Shown: positions 18,865 through 27,411, numbered from the stretch's first letter. The stretch is 64,000 nucleotides of DNA from Leifsonia williamsii (GCF_030433685.1 NZ_JAROCF010000001.1:682001-746000); one strand, 5' to 3'. Notes: a model not told the origin generated them from the sequence alone. Made by a program: numbers and translations.

Positions 18865-18890
18865 GGAATAGCATCCGCCTAGGATGTGTT
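18865..18890 (+). promoter_or_regulatory. SigR/SigH-type promoter of trxBA
   Basis: GGAAT at 18865-18869 and GTT at 18888-18890 are separated by exactly 18 bases, matching the -35/-10 consensus GGAAT-N18-GTT of the thiol-stress sigma factors SigR (Streptomyces) and SigH (mycobacteria). It lies 53 bases before the trxB start. In those organisms trxBA is a principal target of this factor, so oxidative (disulphide) stress control is inferred. Confidence 0.7.
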
Positions 18891-18943
18891 CTACACGCTG
18901 GCGCCTCCGAGCGGGGGCACCGCAGACCACAAGGAGTTCCGCC

Positions 18944-19930
18944 GTGCGGCAGATCATCATCATCGGTTCCGGCCCTGCCGGTTACACCGCGGCCATCTAC
19001 GCCGCGCGAGCCAACCTCAAGCCGCTGCTGATCGCCTCCTCCGTCGAGGCGGGCGGCGAACTGATGAACACCACCGAGGTCGAGAACTTCCCCGGCTTCC
19101 CCGACGCCGTCATGGGCCCCGACCTCATGTTCAAGATGCAGGCGCAGGCCGAGAAGTTCGGCACCGAGATCGTCCTGGACGATGTCGTGTCCGTCGAGCT
19201 CACCGGCGACGTCAAGAGGGTCACCCTGGGCTCCGGCGCCGTGCACGAGTCCCTCGCCGTGATCTTCGCGACCGGCTCGGCCTACCGCAAGCTCGGCCTG
19301 GAGGACGAGGAGCGGCTGTCCGGCCACGGCGTCTCCTGGTGCGCCACCTGCGACGGCTTCTTCTTCCGCGAGCGCACCATCGCGGTCGTCGGAGGCGGCG
19401 ACTCGGCGATGGAGGAGGCCACCTTCCTCACGCGCTTCGCCGACAAGGTCTACGTCATCCACCGCCGCGACTCGCTCCGCGCCTCCAAGATCATGCAGGA
19501 GCGCGCCTTCGCCAACGACAAGATCGAGTTCATCTGGAACTCCGAGGTCGTGGGCATCGGCGGCAACGAGCAGGTGCAGAACGTCCGCCTCCGCAACCTC
19601 GAGACGGGCGAGGAGAGCGAGCTCACCCTCCAGGGCCTGTTCATCGCGATCGGCAACGACCCGCGGGTGCACCTGGTGCACGGACAGCTCGACCTGACCG
19701 ACGCGGGTACCATCGCCGTCGACGGGCGCAGCTCCAAGACCAACGTGGCGGGCGTGTTCGCCGCCGGCGACGTGATCGACCCCACCTACCGGCAGGCGGT
19801 CACCGCCGCCGCGTCGGGGACGGTCGCGGCACTCGACGCCGAGCACTACCTCACCACGCTGCCCCAGAGCCTGTTGGAGCGCGCCTCGGAAGGCGCGTCC
19901 GGCGACCTGGAACTCACGACCACCGCATAA
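18944..19930 (+). CDS. trxB: Thioredoxin reductase
   Basis: An NADPH- and FAD-dependent enzyme that reduces thioredoxin, 328 residues. It has the FAD-binding GSGPAGYTAAIYAARA near residue 8, the redox CATC at residues 133-136 (SWCATCDGFF), the NADPH-binding GGGDSAMEEATFL near 152 and the C-terminal GVFAAGDVIDPTYRQAVTAA. The GTG at 18944 was chosen because AAGGAG lies 7 bases before it and it starts exactly at the family N-terminus. It is 13 bases upstream of trxA and forms an operon with it. Confidence 0.96.
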   Translation: MRQIIIIGSGPAGYTAAIYAARANLKPLLIASSVEAGGELMNTTEVENFPGFPDAVMGPDLMFKMQAQAEKFGTEIVLDDVVSVELTGDVKRVTLGSGAVHESLAVIFATGSAYRKLGLEDEERLSGHGVSWCATCDGFFFRERTIAVVGGGDSAMEEATFLTRFADKVYVIHRRDSLRASKIMQERAFANDKIEFIWNSEVVGIGGNEQVQNVRLRNLETGEESELTLQGLFIAIGNDPRVHLVHGQLDLTDAGTIAVDGRSSKTNVAGVFAAGDVIDPTYRQAVTAAASGTVAALDAEHYLTTLPQSLLERASEGASGDLELTTTA

Positions 19931-19943
19931 GGAGAATCACACA

Positions 19944-20270
19944 ATGTCAGCAGCACGTTCGGTCACGGACGCGACGTTCGAGCAGGACGTCCTCAACAGC
20001 GAGAAGACCATCCTCGTGGACTTCTGGGCGGAGTGGTGCGGTCCGTGTCGCGCCGTCGGCCCGATCCTCGACCAGATCGCCTCCGAGCACGCCGACAAGA
20101 TCGAGATCGTCAAGCTCAACGTCGACGAGAACCCGCAGACCGCGGCGAAGTACCAGATCACCTCCATCCCCGCGATGAAGGTCTACAAGGGTGGCGAGGT
20201 CGTCAAGACCGTCATCGGCGCCAAGCCGAAGCCCGCCCTCGAGGCCGACCTGGCCGCCTACCTCGCGTAG
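19944..20270 (+). CDS. trxA: Thioredoxin
   Basis: A 108-residue thioredoxin with the active-site WCGPC at residues 31-35 in VDFWAEWCGPCRAVGP, and the cis-proline loop SIPAMKVYKGGEVV. It is reduced by TrxB, encoded directly upstream. An AAGGAGA site precedes the ATG. A strong terminator follows 18 bases after the stop. Confidence 0.97.
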   Translation: MSAARSVTDATFEQDVLNSEKTILVDFWAEWCGPCRAVGPILDQIASEHADKIEIVKLNVDENPQTAAKYQITSIPAMKVYKGGEVVKTVIGAKPKPALEADLAAYLA

Positions 20271-20288
20271 CGCGACCCGTCCTCTCAC

Positions 20289-20327
20289 AGACCCGTCCGG
20301 CGCTCATCCGCCGGGCGGGTCTTTTTC
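20289..20327 (+). terminator. Rho-independent terminator of trxBA
   Basis: A stem of AGACCCGTCCGGCG with CGCCGGGCGGGTCT (one mismatched step) around a short loop, followed by TTTTT. It is a clear intrinsic terminator after trxA. Confidence 0.85.
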
Positions 20328-20406
20328 GTACCCGCGGGCCGTCCTCGATTTCCAGGGGAGCGCGCCCGCTGAATAGCATGGCTGAACGGCAGAGAACGGA
20401 TGACTC

Positions 20407-21729
20407 GTGATTGAACAGGGCACCGCGCAGCAGCGCGGCAACAATCTGGACCCGTGGTACGACCACTACGCGACGCGCACCAGCGGCCTGGCCGCAAGCG
20501 AGGTCCGAGCCCTGTTCGCCGTCGCCAGCCGCCCCGAGGTGGTCTCGCTGGCCGGCGGCATGCCGTACGTCGCGGCGCTCCCGCAGGATCTCGTCGTCGG
20601 AGCCATGGATCGGGTCATGCGCGAGCAGGGTCCTGTCGCGCTGCAGTACGGCTCTGGGCAGGGCGTCCCGGCGCTGCGCGAGCAGATCCTGGATGTCATG
20701 GCGCTCGAGGGCATCAGCGGCAGCGCCGACGACGTGGTGGTCACCACGGGCTCTCAGCACGCGCTGGAGCTGTTCAGCAAGCTCTTCATCGACCCGGGCG
20801 ACGTCGTCCTGGCCGAAGGGCCGTCCTACGTGACCGCCATGGTCATCTTCCGGTCGTACCAGGCGGAGGTCGACCACGTTCCGATGGACGAGCACGGCCT
20901 GATCCCGGAGGCGCTGCGCGAGCACATCGCGCGCCTCAAGTCGGCGGGCCGCCGCGTGAAGTTCCTCTACACGGTCCCGACCTTCCACAACCCCGCCGGC
21001 GTGACGCTGACGTGGGAGCGGAGGCTCGAGATCCTCGAGATCGCTCGGCAGAACGACATCCTGGTACTCGAGGACAACCCCTACGGCCTCCTCTACTTCA
21101 ACGAGAAGCCACCGGCCGCCATGCGCTCGGTCGAGAAGGAGGGCGTGGTCTACCTGGGCACGTTCTCGAAGACGCTCGCGCCCGGGTTCCGCGTCGGCTG
21201 GGCGCTGGCGCCGCACGCCATCCGCGAGAAGCTCATCCTCGCCAACGAGGCCGCCGTGCTCAGCCCCAGCTCGTTCAGCCAGCTCGTCATCTCGCAGTAC
21301 CTGCGCGACGCCGACTGGAAGGGCCAGATCGACACGTTCCGCGGCGTGTACCGGGAGCGCAAGGAGGCCATGATCTCCGCGCTCGAGGAGTACCTGCCCG
21401 ACCTGCACTGGACGAACCCGAACGGCGGGTTCTACGTGTGGCTGACCCTCCCGTCGCATCTCGACTCCAAGGCGATGCTGCCGCGAGCCGTCACGGAACT
21501 GGTCGCGTACACGCCGGGGACCGCCTTCTACGGCGACGGCTCCGGCGCGCAGAACATCCGCCTGTCGTTCTGCTATCCGACGCCCGAGAACATCCGCGTG
21601 GGCATCCGGCGCCTCGCGAACGTGATCAACGGCGAGCAGGACCTGCTCGACACGTTCGCCGGAACGGGACCGCTCACCGCCAACCGCTCGGACCGGACGA
21701 GCGCCAACCCGCCGACCGACCTGCGCTGA
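20407..21729 (+). CDS. PLP-dependent aminotransferase (2-aminoadipate/LysN-like, class I/II)
   Basis: A 440-residue fold-type I aminotransferase. It has VSLAGGMPYVAALP near residue 46, VTTGSQHALELFSK near 113, the Asn/Asp pair region TVPTFHNPAGVTL and the PLP lysine K255 in GTFSKTLAPGFRVGW. This MocR-like sub-branch without a DNA-binding domain is usually annotated 2-aminoadipate or multi-substrate aminotransferase; the true substrate is unknown. The GTG start lies within the phrase CTCGTGATTG; no strong ribosome site is seen. It is 29 bases from the D-Ala-D-Ala ligase gene, so co-transcription and a link to amino-acid supply for the wall are possible (inference). Confidence 0.87.
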   Translation: MIEQGTAQQRGNNLDPWYDHYATRTSGLAASEVRALFAVASRPEVVSLAGGMPYVAALPQDLVVGAMDRVMREQGPVALQYGSGQGVPALREQILDVMALEGISGSADDVVVTTGSQHALELFSKLFIDPGDVVLAEGPSYVTAMVIFRSYQAEVDHVPMDEHGLIPEALREHIARLKSAGRRVKFLYTVPTFHNPAGVTLTWERRLEILEIARQNDILVLEDNPYGLLYFNEKPPAAMRSVEKEGVVYLGTFSKTLAPGFRVGWALAPHAIREKLILANEAAVLSPSSFSQLVISQYLRDADWKGQIDTFRGVYRERKEAMISALEEYLPDLHWTNPNGGFYVWLTLPSHLDSKAMLPRAVTELVAYTPGTAFYGDGSGAQNIRLSFCYPTPENIRVGIRRLANVINGEQDLLDTFAGTGPLTANRSDRTSANPPTDLR

Positions 21730-21758
21730 CGCGCCCCTTGTCTAGAAAAGAGCTGATC

Positions 21759-22718
21759 ATGGCCCAAAACGGTGCCCTCGACATCGTCGTCCTGGCCGGC
21801 GGCATCTCGCACGAGCGCGACATCTCGCTGCGCAGCGGCCGTCGTGTCGCCGACGGGCTCAACTCGCTCGGACACCGCGTCACCGTGCGGGAGCCGGACG
21901 CCTCGCTGCTCGGCTTCCTGACGGAGCAGCGGCCCGACGTCGTGTGGCCTGCGCTGCACGGCGCGAGCGGGGAGGATGGGGCTCTCCGGGCGCTGCTGGA
22001 GCTTGCGCAGGTGCCCTTCGTCGGCTCCCGCACCGACGCCTCACGTCTCGCCTGGTCGAAGCCGACCGCGAAGGCGATCGTCGCCCGAGCCGGGGTCGCG
22101 ACCCCGGCGGCGGTCACGCTGCCGCGCGAGACCTTCCGTGAGCTGGGCGCGAACAGCGTTCTGGCCACGGTGCTGGATGCGCTGGGCGTCCCGGTCGTCG
22201 TGAAGCCCGCGCAGGGCGGCTCGGCCCAGGGTGTGACCATCGTCACGCGGGCGGAGGAGCTGCCTCGGGCCATGGTCGATGCCTACACCTACTCCGAGGT
22301 CGCCCTCATCGAGCGGAAGGTGGAGGGGGTGGAGGTGTCGGTCGCCGTGCTCGACACCGGTGACGCTCCCGAAGCCCTGCCGGCTGTCGAGATCGAGCCG
22401 CTGGGCGGGGCATACACGTTCGACGCGCGGTACAACGCGGGGGAGACCCGCTTCTACGTCCCCGCCCGCCTCGACGACACGATTGCCGAGGCCGTCGCTG
22501 CGGCCGCGACCGCCGCCCACAGCGCACTCGGGCTGCGCCATCTCTCGCGCATCGACCTCATCGTCGACGCCGACGGTGTGCCGTGGTTCTTGGAGGCGAA
22601 TGTTCTGCCCGGTCTGACCGAGACGTCGATCATGCCCCAGGCGATCGCCGCGTCGGGCCGGGATCTGGGAGACGTGTACGCGGCGCTGGCTGTCGCGGCC
22701 ATCGCTGACGCGTCATAG
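21759..22718 (+). CDS. ddl: D-alanine--D-alanine ligase family ATP-grasp protein
   Basis: A 319-residue ATP-grasp ligase. The N-terminal domain has VLAGGISHERDISLRSG and WPALHGASGEDGALRALLEL. The ATP-grasp core has VVVKPAQGGSAQGV, EVALIERKVEGVEVSVAVLD and the metal/product region FLEANVLPGLTETSIMPQA, matching Ddl. Ddl joins two D-alanines for the peptidoglycan pentapeptide. At this locus it may be a second, divergent paralogue (slightly short, with EANVLPG where ExNxxPG is usual), so substrate identity is likely but not certain. The start ATG at 21759 has a weak AAAGAG site. Confidence 0.85.
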   Translation: MAQNGALDIVVLAGGISHERDISLRSGRRVADGLNSLGHRVTVREPDASLLGFLTEQRPDVVWPALHGASGEDGALRALLELAQVPFVGSRTDASRLAWSKPTAKAIVARAGVATPAAVTLPRETFRELGANSVLATVLDALGVPVVVKPAQGGSAQGVTIVTRAEELPRAMVDAYTYSEVALIERKVEGVEVSVAVLDTGDAPEALPAVEIEPLGGAYTFDARYNAGETRFYVPARLDDTIAEAVAAAATAAHSALGLRHLSRIDLIVDADGVPWFLEANVLPGLTETSIMPQAIAASGRDLGDVYAALAVAAIADAS

Positions 22719-22737
22719 GCCTCTTCGGTTCTCCTGA

Positions 22738-22776
22738 GAAGCCCCGATCCCGCTGGGCCAGCGGGATCGGGGCTTC
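22738..22776. terminator. Bidirectional terminator between ddl and parB
   Basis: A near-perfect palindrome: GAAGCCCCGATCCCGCT, a 5-base centre, then its complement. It sits between the convergent ends of ddl and parB and has T-containing flanks on both strands, so it can end transcription from both sides. Confidence 0.85.
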
Positions 22777-22793
22777 TTCATCCTGCTCTCGGG

Positions 22794-23732
22794 TCAGGAG
22801 TAGGCCGGCTGTCCGATCTCCTCGAGGATGCGATTGAGGTCCTGGATGGTCGCGAAGTCGACGACGATCTGTCCCTTGCGAGCTCCGAGCGAGATCTTGA
22901 CGCGGGTGTTGAGGCGGTCGCCCAATTGGCCGGCGATCTCGTCGAGGTGTCCCCGGTGCTTGCCCGGTGTGGCCTTGGTCCGCGCCGGCTTGGGAGCCAT
23001 GCTGGCCGCGGCCTCCGCCGCTCGCACCGACAGGTCCTCGTTCACGATCTTGTCGGCGAGCCGCAGCATCGCCTCCTCGTCGGGGGCGAGGGAGAGGATC
23101 GCGCGGGCGTGGCCAGCCGACAGCACGCCTGCGGCGACGCGCGCCTGCACGGCGGCGGGGAGCTTAAGGAGGCGGATGGTGTTGGTGATCTGCGGGCGGG
23201 AGCGGCCGATGCGGGTGGCGAGCTCGTCCTGCGTGATCCCGAAGTCGGCGAGCAGCTGCTGGTAGGCGGATGCCTCTTCCAGCGGGTTGAGCTGCGAGCG
23301 GTGGAGGTTCTCCAGCAGCGCGTCGCGCAGCATCGCGTCGTCGGCGGTGTCCTTGACGACGGCAGGGATAGTGGCGAGGCCGAGCTCCTTCGTCGCGCGA
23401 AGGCGCCGCTCGCCCATGATCAGCTCGTACTTGTCCTTCTGGCCGGCCAGGGGACGCACGACCACCGGCTGGAGGACGCCGACCTCCCGGATGCTGGCGA
23501 CGAGTTCGGCCAGGGCGTCCGGGTCGAACTCTGTGCGCGGCTGCACCGGGTTGGGGACGATGTCGAGAGGGGAGAGGTTGGCCAGCCGGGCGCCGGGGAC
23601 GGCGACGAGGTCCTCACCGGCGGGCTCGATCGGAGCCGCAGGGAAGAACACGTCGACCGGTCGGGTGGCCTGGTCGGAGGTGGGGATCAGGGCGCCGATC
23701 CCACGGCCGAGGCCGGTGCGCTTCGCTGCCAT
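22794..23732 (-). CDS. parB: Chromosome partitioning protein ParB (Spo0J)
   Basis: A CTP-dependent DNA clamp that loads at parS and organises the origin for segregation. In its 312 residues it carries the N-terminal ParA-stimulating LGRGIGALI, the CTP-binding GERRLR (107-112) and ENLHRSQLNPLEEA (141-154), an HTH for parS recognition (about 167-188; ITQDELATRIGRSRPQIT) and a C-terminal dimerisation domain after a basic linker. Its ATG overlaps the parA stop by one base (TAATG), so translation is coupled. Six intact parS sites lie within 6 kb. Confidence 0.97.
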   Translation of the reverse strand: MAAKRTGLGRGIGALIPTSDQATRPVDVFFPAAPIEPAGEDLVAVPGARLANLSPLDIVPNPVQPRTEFDPDALAELVASIREVGVLQPVVVRPLAGQKDKYELIMGERRLRATKELGLATIPAVVKDTADDAMLRDALLENLHRSQLNPLEEASAYQQLLADFGITQDELATRIGRSRPQITNTIRLLKLPAAVQARVAAGVLSAGHARAILSLAPDEEAMLRLADKIVNEDLSVRAAEAAASMAPKPARTKATPGKHRGHLDEIAGQLGDRLNTRVKISLGARKGQIVVDFATIQDLNRILEEIGQPAYS

Positions 23733-24649
23733 TAGCGGGGTACTCCTCTGCGTGCGATTTCAGCGGCCGCCTCCATGTAGGAGAGCGACCCGGACGAGTT
23801 GGTGTCGTAGCTGATGACGCTCTGCCCGTAGCTCGGCGCCTCGGAGATGCGCACCGAGCGGGGGATGATCGTGTTCAGCACCTCCTTGGGGAAATGCTCG
23901 CGAACATCCGCCGCCACCTGATGGGCCAGGTTGGTGCGGGAGTCGTACATCGTCAGCAGGATCGTGGAGACGCGAAGCTTCGGGTTCAGGTGCCGCTCGA
24001 TCAGCTGGATGTTCTTGAGCAGCTGGCTCAGCCCCTCCAGCGCGTAATACTCGCACTGGATCGGGATGAGCACCTCCGTCGCCGCGACGAAAGCGTTGAT
24101 CGTCAGCAGGCCGAGCGACGGGGGACAGTCGATCAGCACGTAGTCGATGTCGTATTCGTCCAAGAACCGGTTGAGCGCCCGACTCAGCCGCTGCTCGCGA
24201 GCCACCATCGACACGAGCTCGATCTCCGCTCCCGCGAGGTCGATCGTCGCCGGGATCACGAACAGCCCGTCGAACTCCGGGCTCTTCTGGATGACCTCCT
24301 CGAGCTCCCGGTCGTTCACGACCACGTCGTAGACGCTCGGCGTACCCTCCCGGTGCTCGACGCTCAACGCTGTCGAGGCATTCCCCTGCGGATCCAAGTC
24401 GATCACCAGCACCCGCGCGCCCGACTTCGCCAGGGCCGCCGAAAGGTTGACGACGGTCGTCGTCTTCCCGACGCCGCCCTTCTGGTTCGAGATGGTGAAG
24501 ATCCGCGTCCGAGACGGCAACGGCAGCGTCTCCGCCGCAATCGCCTGCCGCCGCCGAGTCAGGTCCGCCAGCTCCCGCGCCAGCGGCGTCGACGCATCAA
24601 AAGCCGTCACATCCGCCTCAGCAGGAACGTCCTGATCCGGTTGTTTCAC
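23732..24649 (-). CDS. parA: Chromosome partitioning ATPase ParA (Soj)
   Basis: An ATPase that moves ParB-bound origins. From the GTG at 24647-24649 it has 305 residues. The deviant Walker A KGGVGKTT is at about 57-64 (ISNQKGGVGKTTTVVNLS), followed by DLDPQGNAST and VLIDCPPSLGLLTINA. Two starts are plausible: the GTG in the middle of a parS site (GAGG upstream), used here, or a GTG at 24608-24610 (GAGG nearby, giving VTAFDAST). With the long start the parS site overlaps the start codon, so ParB binding could repress parAB. Confidence 0.95.
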   Translation of the reverse strand: MKQPDQDVPAEADVTAFDASTPLARELADLTRRRQAIAAETLPLPSRTRIFTISNQKGGVGKTTTVVNLSAALAKSGARVLVIDLDPQGNASTALSVEHREGTPSVYDVVVNDRELEEVIQKSPEFDGLFVIPATIDLAGAEIELVSMVAREQRLSRALNRFLDEYDIDYVLIDCPPSLGLLTINAFVAATEVLIPIQCEYYALEGLSQLLKNIQLIERHLNPKLRVSTILLTMYDSRTNLAHQVAADVREHFPKEVLNTIIPRSVRISEAPSYGQSVISYDTNSSGSLSYMEAAAEIARRGVPR

Positions 24650-24656
24650 GTGAAAC
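24643..24656. promoter_or_regulatory. parS site at the parA start
   Basis: Exact 14-bp palindrome GTTTCACGTGAAAC, the core of the universal bacterial parS bound by ParB. It overlaps the upstream candidate start codon of parA. Confidence 0.93.
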
Positions 24657-24784
24657 CTCGTCGCTCGTCTGGTGCACGGCACCGGCTTCTGTCGGGGACC
24701 GACGCACCTCCGGCGCGCCACTGCTCAACTCTAACCCGCACGACTGACCGCACCCTGTCACGCGCGCGCGATCTGTGGAAAGAC

Positions 24785-24834
24785 CGGGGCGGGGTGGGGG
24801 ATGGGGAGGGAAGGGGAGGGGAGACGGAGAGGGG
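24785..24834 (+). other. G-rich purine tract with quadruplex potential
   Basis: Six or more runs of three to five G separated by one or two bases (GGGGCGGGGTGGGGGATGGG and onward), with almost no C on this strand after 24790. This pattern satisfies the usual G-quadruplex rule. It lies just upstream of parA on the opposite strand. Confidence 0.6.
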
Positions 24835-25210
24835 AGATGAGAAGGAGCACCGGGCCGGCGACAGTGGCGGCGATGGCGCGGAGGGCGAAGGGCGACTCTG
24901 CGAGCAGCCGCGCCGACGCAACGTGTGATCTTTGGAAAGGAGGCCCTCCGGGTACGCGGGGGCCGGCGGTGCACGCGGCGCTTGGGAGTGCGTGACCCCG
25001 CGGAGAACAGGTACCAGCGGGGAGCGGGAAGAGGGCCGTCGACGAAGCAGGCGCCAGCGGAAACGAGACACCGCCACCGAACGTCAGAAGCCGCATTGAC
25101 CGGTGCACGGGACGAGAGAGCGCCCGCCGAAAGTTTGTCGGCGCCGATCGTTGTCGGCGCCGAAAGGTGCCAACGCCGGCAGTCGACCGCGTCGAGAGGG
25201 CTCCCGCGCC

Positions 25211-25831
25211 GACAGGACGCCGCGCCGACAAGTTGCCCGCTCCGACAGGCGCCCGCGCCGACAAGTTGCCCGCTCCGACAGGCACCCGCGCCGACAAGTT
25301 GCCCGCTCCGACAGGCACCCGCACCGACAGGCACCCGCACCGACAGGCACCCGCACCGACAGGCACCCGCACCGACAGGCACCCGCACCGACAGGCACCC
25401 GCACCGACAGGCACCCGCACCGACAGGCACCCGCACCGACAGGCACCCGCACCGACAGGCACCCGCACCGACAGGCACCCGCACCGACACAGGCACCCGC
25501 ACCGACAGGCACCCGCACCGACAGGCACCCGCACCGACAGGCACCCGCACCGACAGGCACCCGCACCGACAGGCACCCGCACCGACAGGCACCCGCACCG
25601 ACAGGCACCCGCACCGACAGGCACCCGCACCGACAGGCACCCGCACCGACAGGCACCCGCACCGACAGGCACCCGCACCGACAGGCACCCGCACCGACAG
25701 GCACCCGCACCGACAGGCACCCGCACCGACAGGCACCCGCACCGACAGGCACCCGCACCGACAGGCACCCGCACCGACAGGCACCCGCACCGACAGGCAC
25801 CCGCACCGACAGGCACCCGCACCGACAGGCG
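25211..25831. repeat. 16-bp minisatellite (about 32 core units plus leader units)
   Basis: The core unit GACAGGCACCCGCACC is repeated exactly: 11 copies from 25310, one 18-bp variant with an extra CA at 25486-25503, then 20 copies to 25823 and a broken last unit. Before it (25211-25309) lie three 33-bp composite units, each a GACAGG-type 16-mer plus GACAAGTTGCCCGCTCC. Because 16 is not a multiple of 3 and the unit has no stop, several frames on both strands stay open, but the unit does not behave as a coding repeat. Confidence 0.95.
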
Positions 25832-25834
25832 CTT

Positions 25835-26178
25835 CGGGGCATACCGCTGACCATCGGGCAAGCAAGGGCGCGCCGGCGAACGGCGGCCATGATCGTAACG
25901 CGCCGTCCACAAGATCCGGCCGCCGACTATAGAGGCGTCAAGGGAGCGATGCGATGTCGTCGCCACGAGGAGCTGGAGCAGGACGGCGGCGCACGCAAGG
26001 CGACGACACCTGCGGCGACAGGACGTCCGGGGCGAGGGCGCCCGCCGCGGACGGGCGCACTCGGGCATACCCCTGACCTTCCAGGAAGCGAGGGTGCGGC
26101 GGCGAACGGCGGCCATCCTCGTAAAGCGTCGCCAACGTAGAAGGGCGTCGACGAGGAAAGCGTCAGCGGAACGATACC
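25835..26178. repeat. Diverged direct duplication flanking 100 bp
   Basis: Bases 25835-25955 and 26062-26178 align as diverged copies. Shared words include GGCGAACGGCGGCCAT, CGGGCATACC-CTGACC and a trailing GCGTCA-G-GA-CGAT. The copies sit just right of the minisatellite. No gene is recognised in either copy; they may be relics of a duplicated, decayed element. Confidence 0.6.
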
Positions 26179-26607
26179 GGCCGCCGCACACGAGGTGCCT
26201 GAGCGAGAAGGCGCCACAGCCACAGGCGCACGCGGCCAGGCGATGTCCGCGGCAGAACGTAGGCGTTTGGCGGGGGAGTGGAGAATCGTCCGCGGTGAAG
26301 GCGCACCTACTGAATCCGCAAGCTAGTGTCCAAAGCCTGGAGCAGCGCTGAATAGATTCGTCGCGGGTTCCATCGTCAGCCCTTAGTCAGTACGCAGCAG
26401 CCTTACACCGGAGGGGCGGGAGTTACTGCGAGGCACCATTGGCCGACTGCGGGCTCCGCTGCCGGTCCTGCGGTACTGGCGCGGCGAGTACGCAGTAGGA
26501 GCGACGGCAGTCAGGGCATCACTTTGGCGTCGTGCGCATGAGTCGGCGAATCCGAGGTCACGGGTACTGTCCATGCGGCGGTGCACTTGCTCGTCCCGCT
26601 TTGGCGC

Positions 26608-26621
26608 GTTTCACGTGAAAC
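26608..26621. promoter_or_regulatory. parS site
   Basis: Exact GTTTCACGTGAAAC palindrome in gene-free DNA, about 2 kb from parA. Predicted ParB-loading site. Confidence 0.93.
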
Positions 26622-27181
26622 ATGCGTCGGCATGGAGAGCGTGCTCTGCCCGTCGGGGGTGACCCGGCGCGCCATGGTTGGCTCGACATCAGCCTCCCTC
26701 GAACTCGCTCAGCTACACCACTTCGGTTTGTGCGCCCGCGACGGGATCCCTCCTGGCGGTCGGGGTCTTAGGTCTTAGGCACATCGCACAATGCGCTGCG
26801 CCCTACCCACGCCGCTCCTCGTAAGCGAGGCTCCCTACACACGCGATCTGAGTTGGCTGAGTGGGCCGCAAGACGGCCGGGGATGACGGCAGACTGGGCG
26901 CGCGCCGAGCACGCGCATACGCGCGAGCAGAAGTTGCGCCCGCGTCACCGGACGCCGCGTCGAACTGGGCAGCGCTCTAGCTAAACCAAGGCGAGACATG
27001 GCTGGGTGGGATCAACGAGGTCCGATGGACTGGCGGTAATCGCCTCCGCGCTGCAGATGCTGGATGACTGCCGCGACGACGGTTCGATTGTCCAGCTCGT
27101 CGAACCGCACGCGGCTGGTCGTCGTTGTCTCGGCGACACTAAGACCACGCGCCCGCGGGAGGCGGACGGTTGGAATGCCTG

Positions 27182-27195
27182 GTTTCACGTGAAAC
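27182..27195. promoter_or_regulatory. parS site in repeat copy 1
   Basis: Exact GTTTCACGTGAAAC, followed by AACGCACGGACATGCAG as in the second copy. Confidence 0.93.
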
Positions 27196-27288
27196 AACGC
27201 ACGGACATGCAGTCCTGGCGACGCGGTGTCGTGATCTCGGCGGCGCCGAAATCGCGCTCCCGCGGGAGGTAGACGGTTGGAAGGTCTC

Positions 27289-27302
27289 GTTTCACGTGAA
27301 AC
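27289..27302. promoter_or_regulatory. parS site in repeat copy 2
   Basis: Exact GTTTCACGTGAAAC, 107 bases from the site in copy 1. Confidence 0.93.
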
Positions 27303-27397
27303 AACGCACGGACATGCAGTCCTGGCGACGCGGTGTCGTGATCTCGGCGGCGCCGACATCGCGCTCCCGCGGGGGAGTGGACGGTTGGAGGGGAATC

Positions 27398-27411
27398 GTT
27401 CCGCGTCGAAC
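27398..27411. promoter_or_regulatory. Decayed parS in repeat copy 3
   Basis: GTTCCGCGTCGAAC keeps the outer arms but has changes at three positions of the parS core; it lies at the expected place in the third copy and is probably non-functional. Confidence 0.6.

Noticed and set aside
25211..25831. CRISPR array
   Set aside because: Units are contiguous 16-mers with no unique spacers, and no cas gene is present.
24618..26191. Very long open frames on both strands (Arg/Pro/Thr- or Cys/Gly/Val-rich) across the minisatellite
   Set aside because: They exist only because the 16-bp unit contains no stop codon; frames on both strands are equally open, the frame is broken by 16 not being a multiple of 3, and no domain or start context supports them.
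26780..26880. Possible tRNA-like fold near 26.8 kb
   Set aside because: No acceptor or T-arm pairing consistent with a tRNA could be made.
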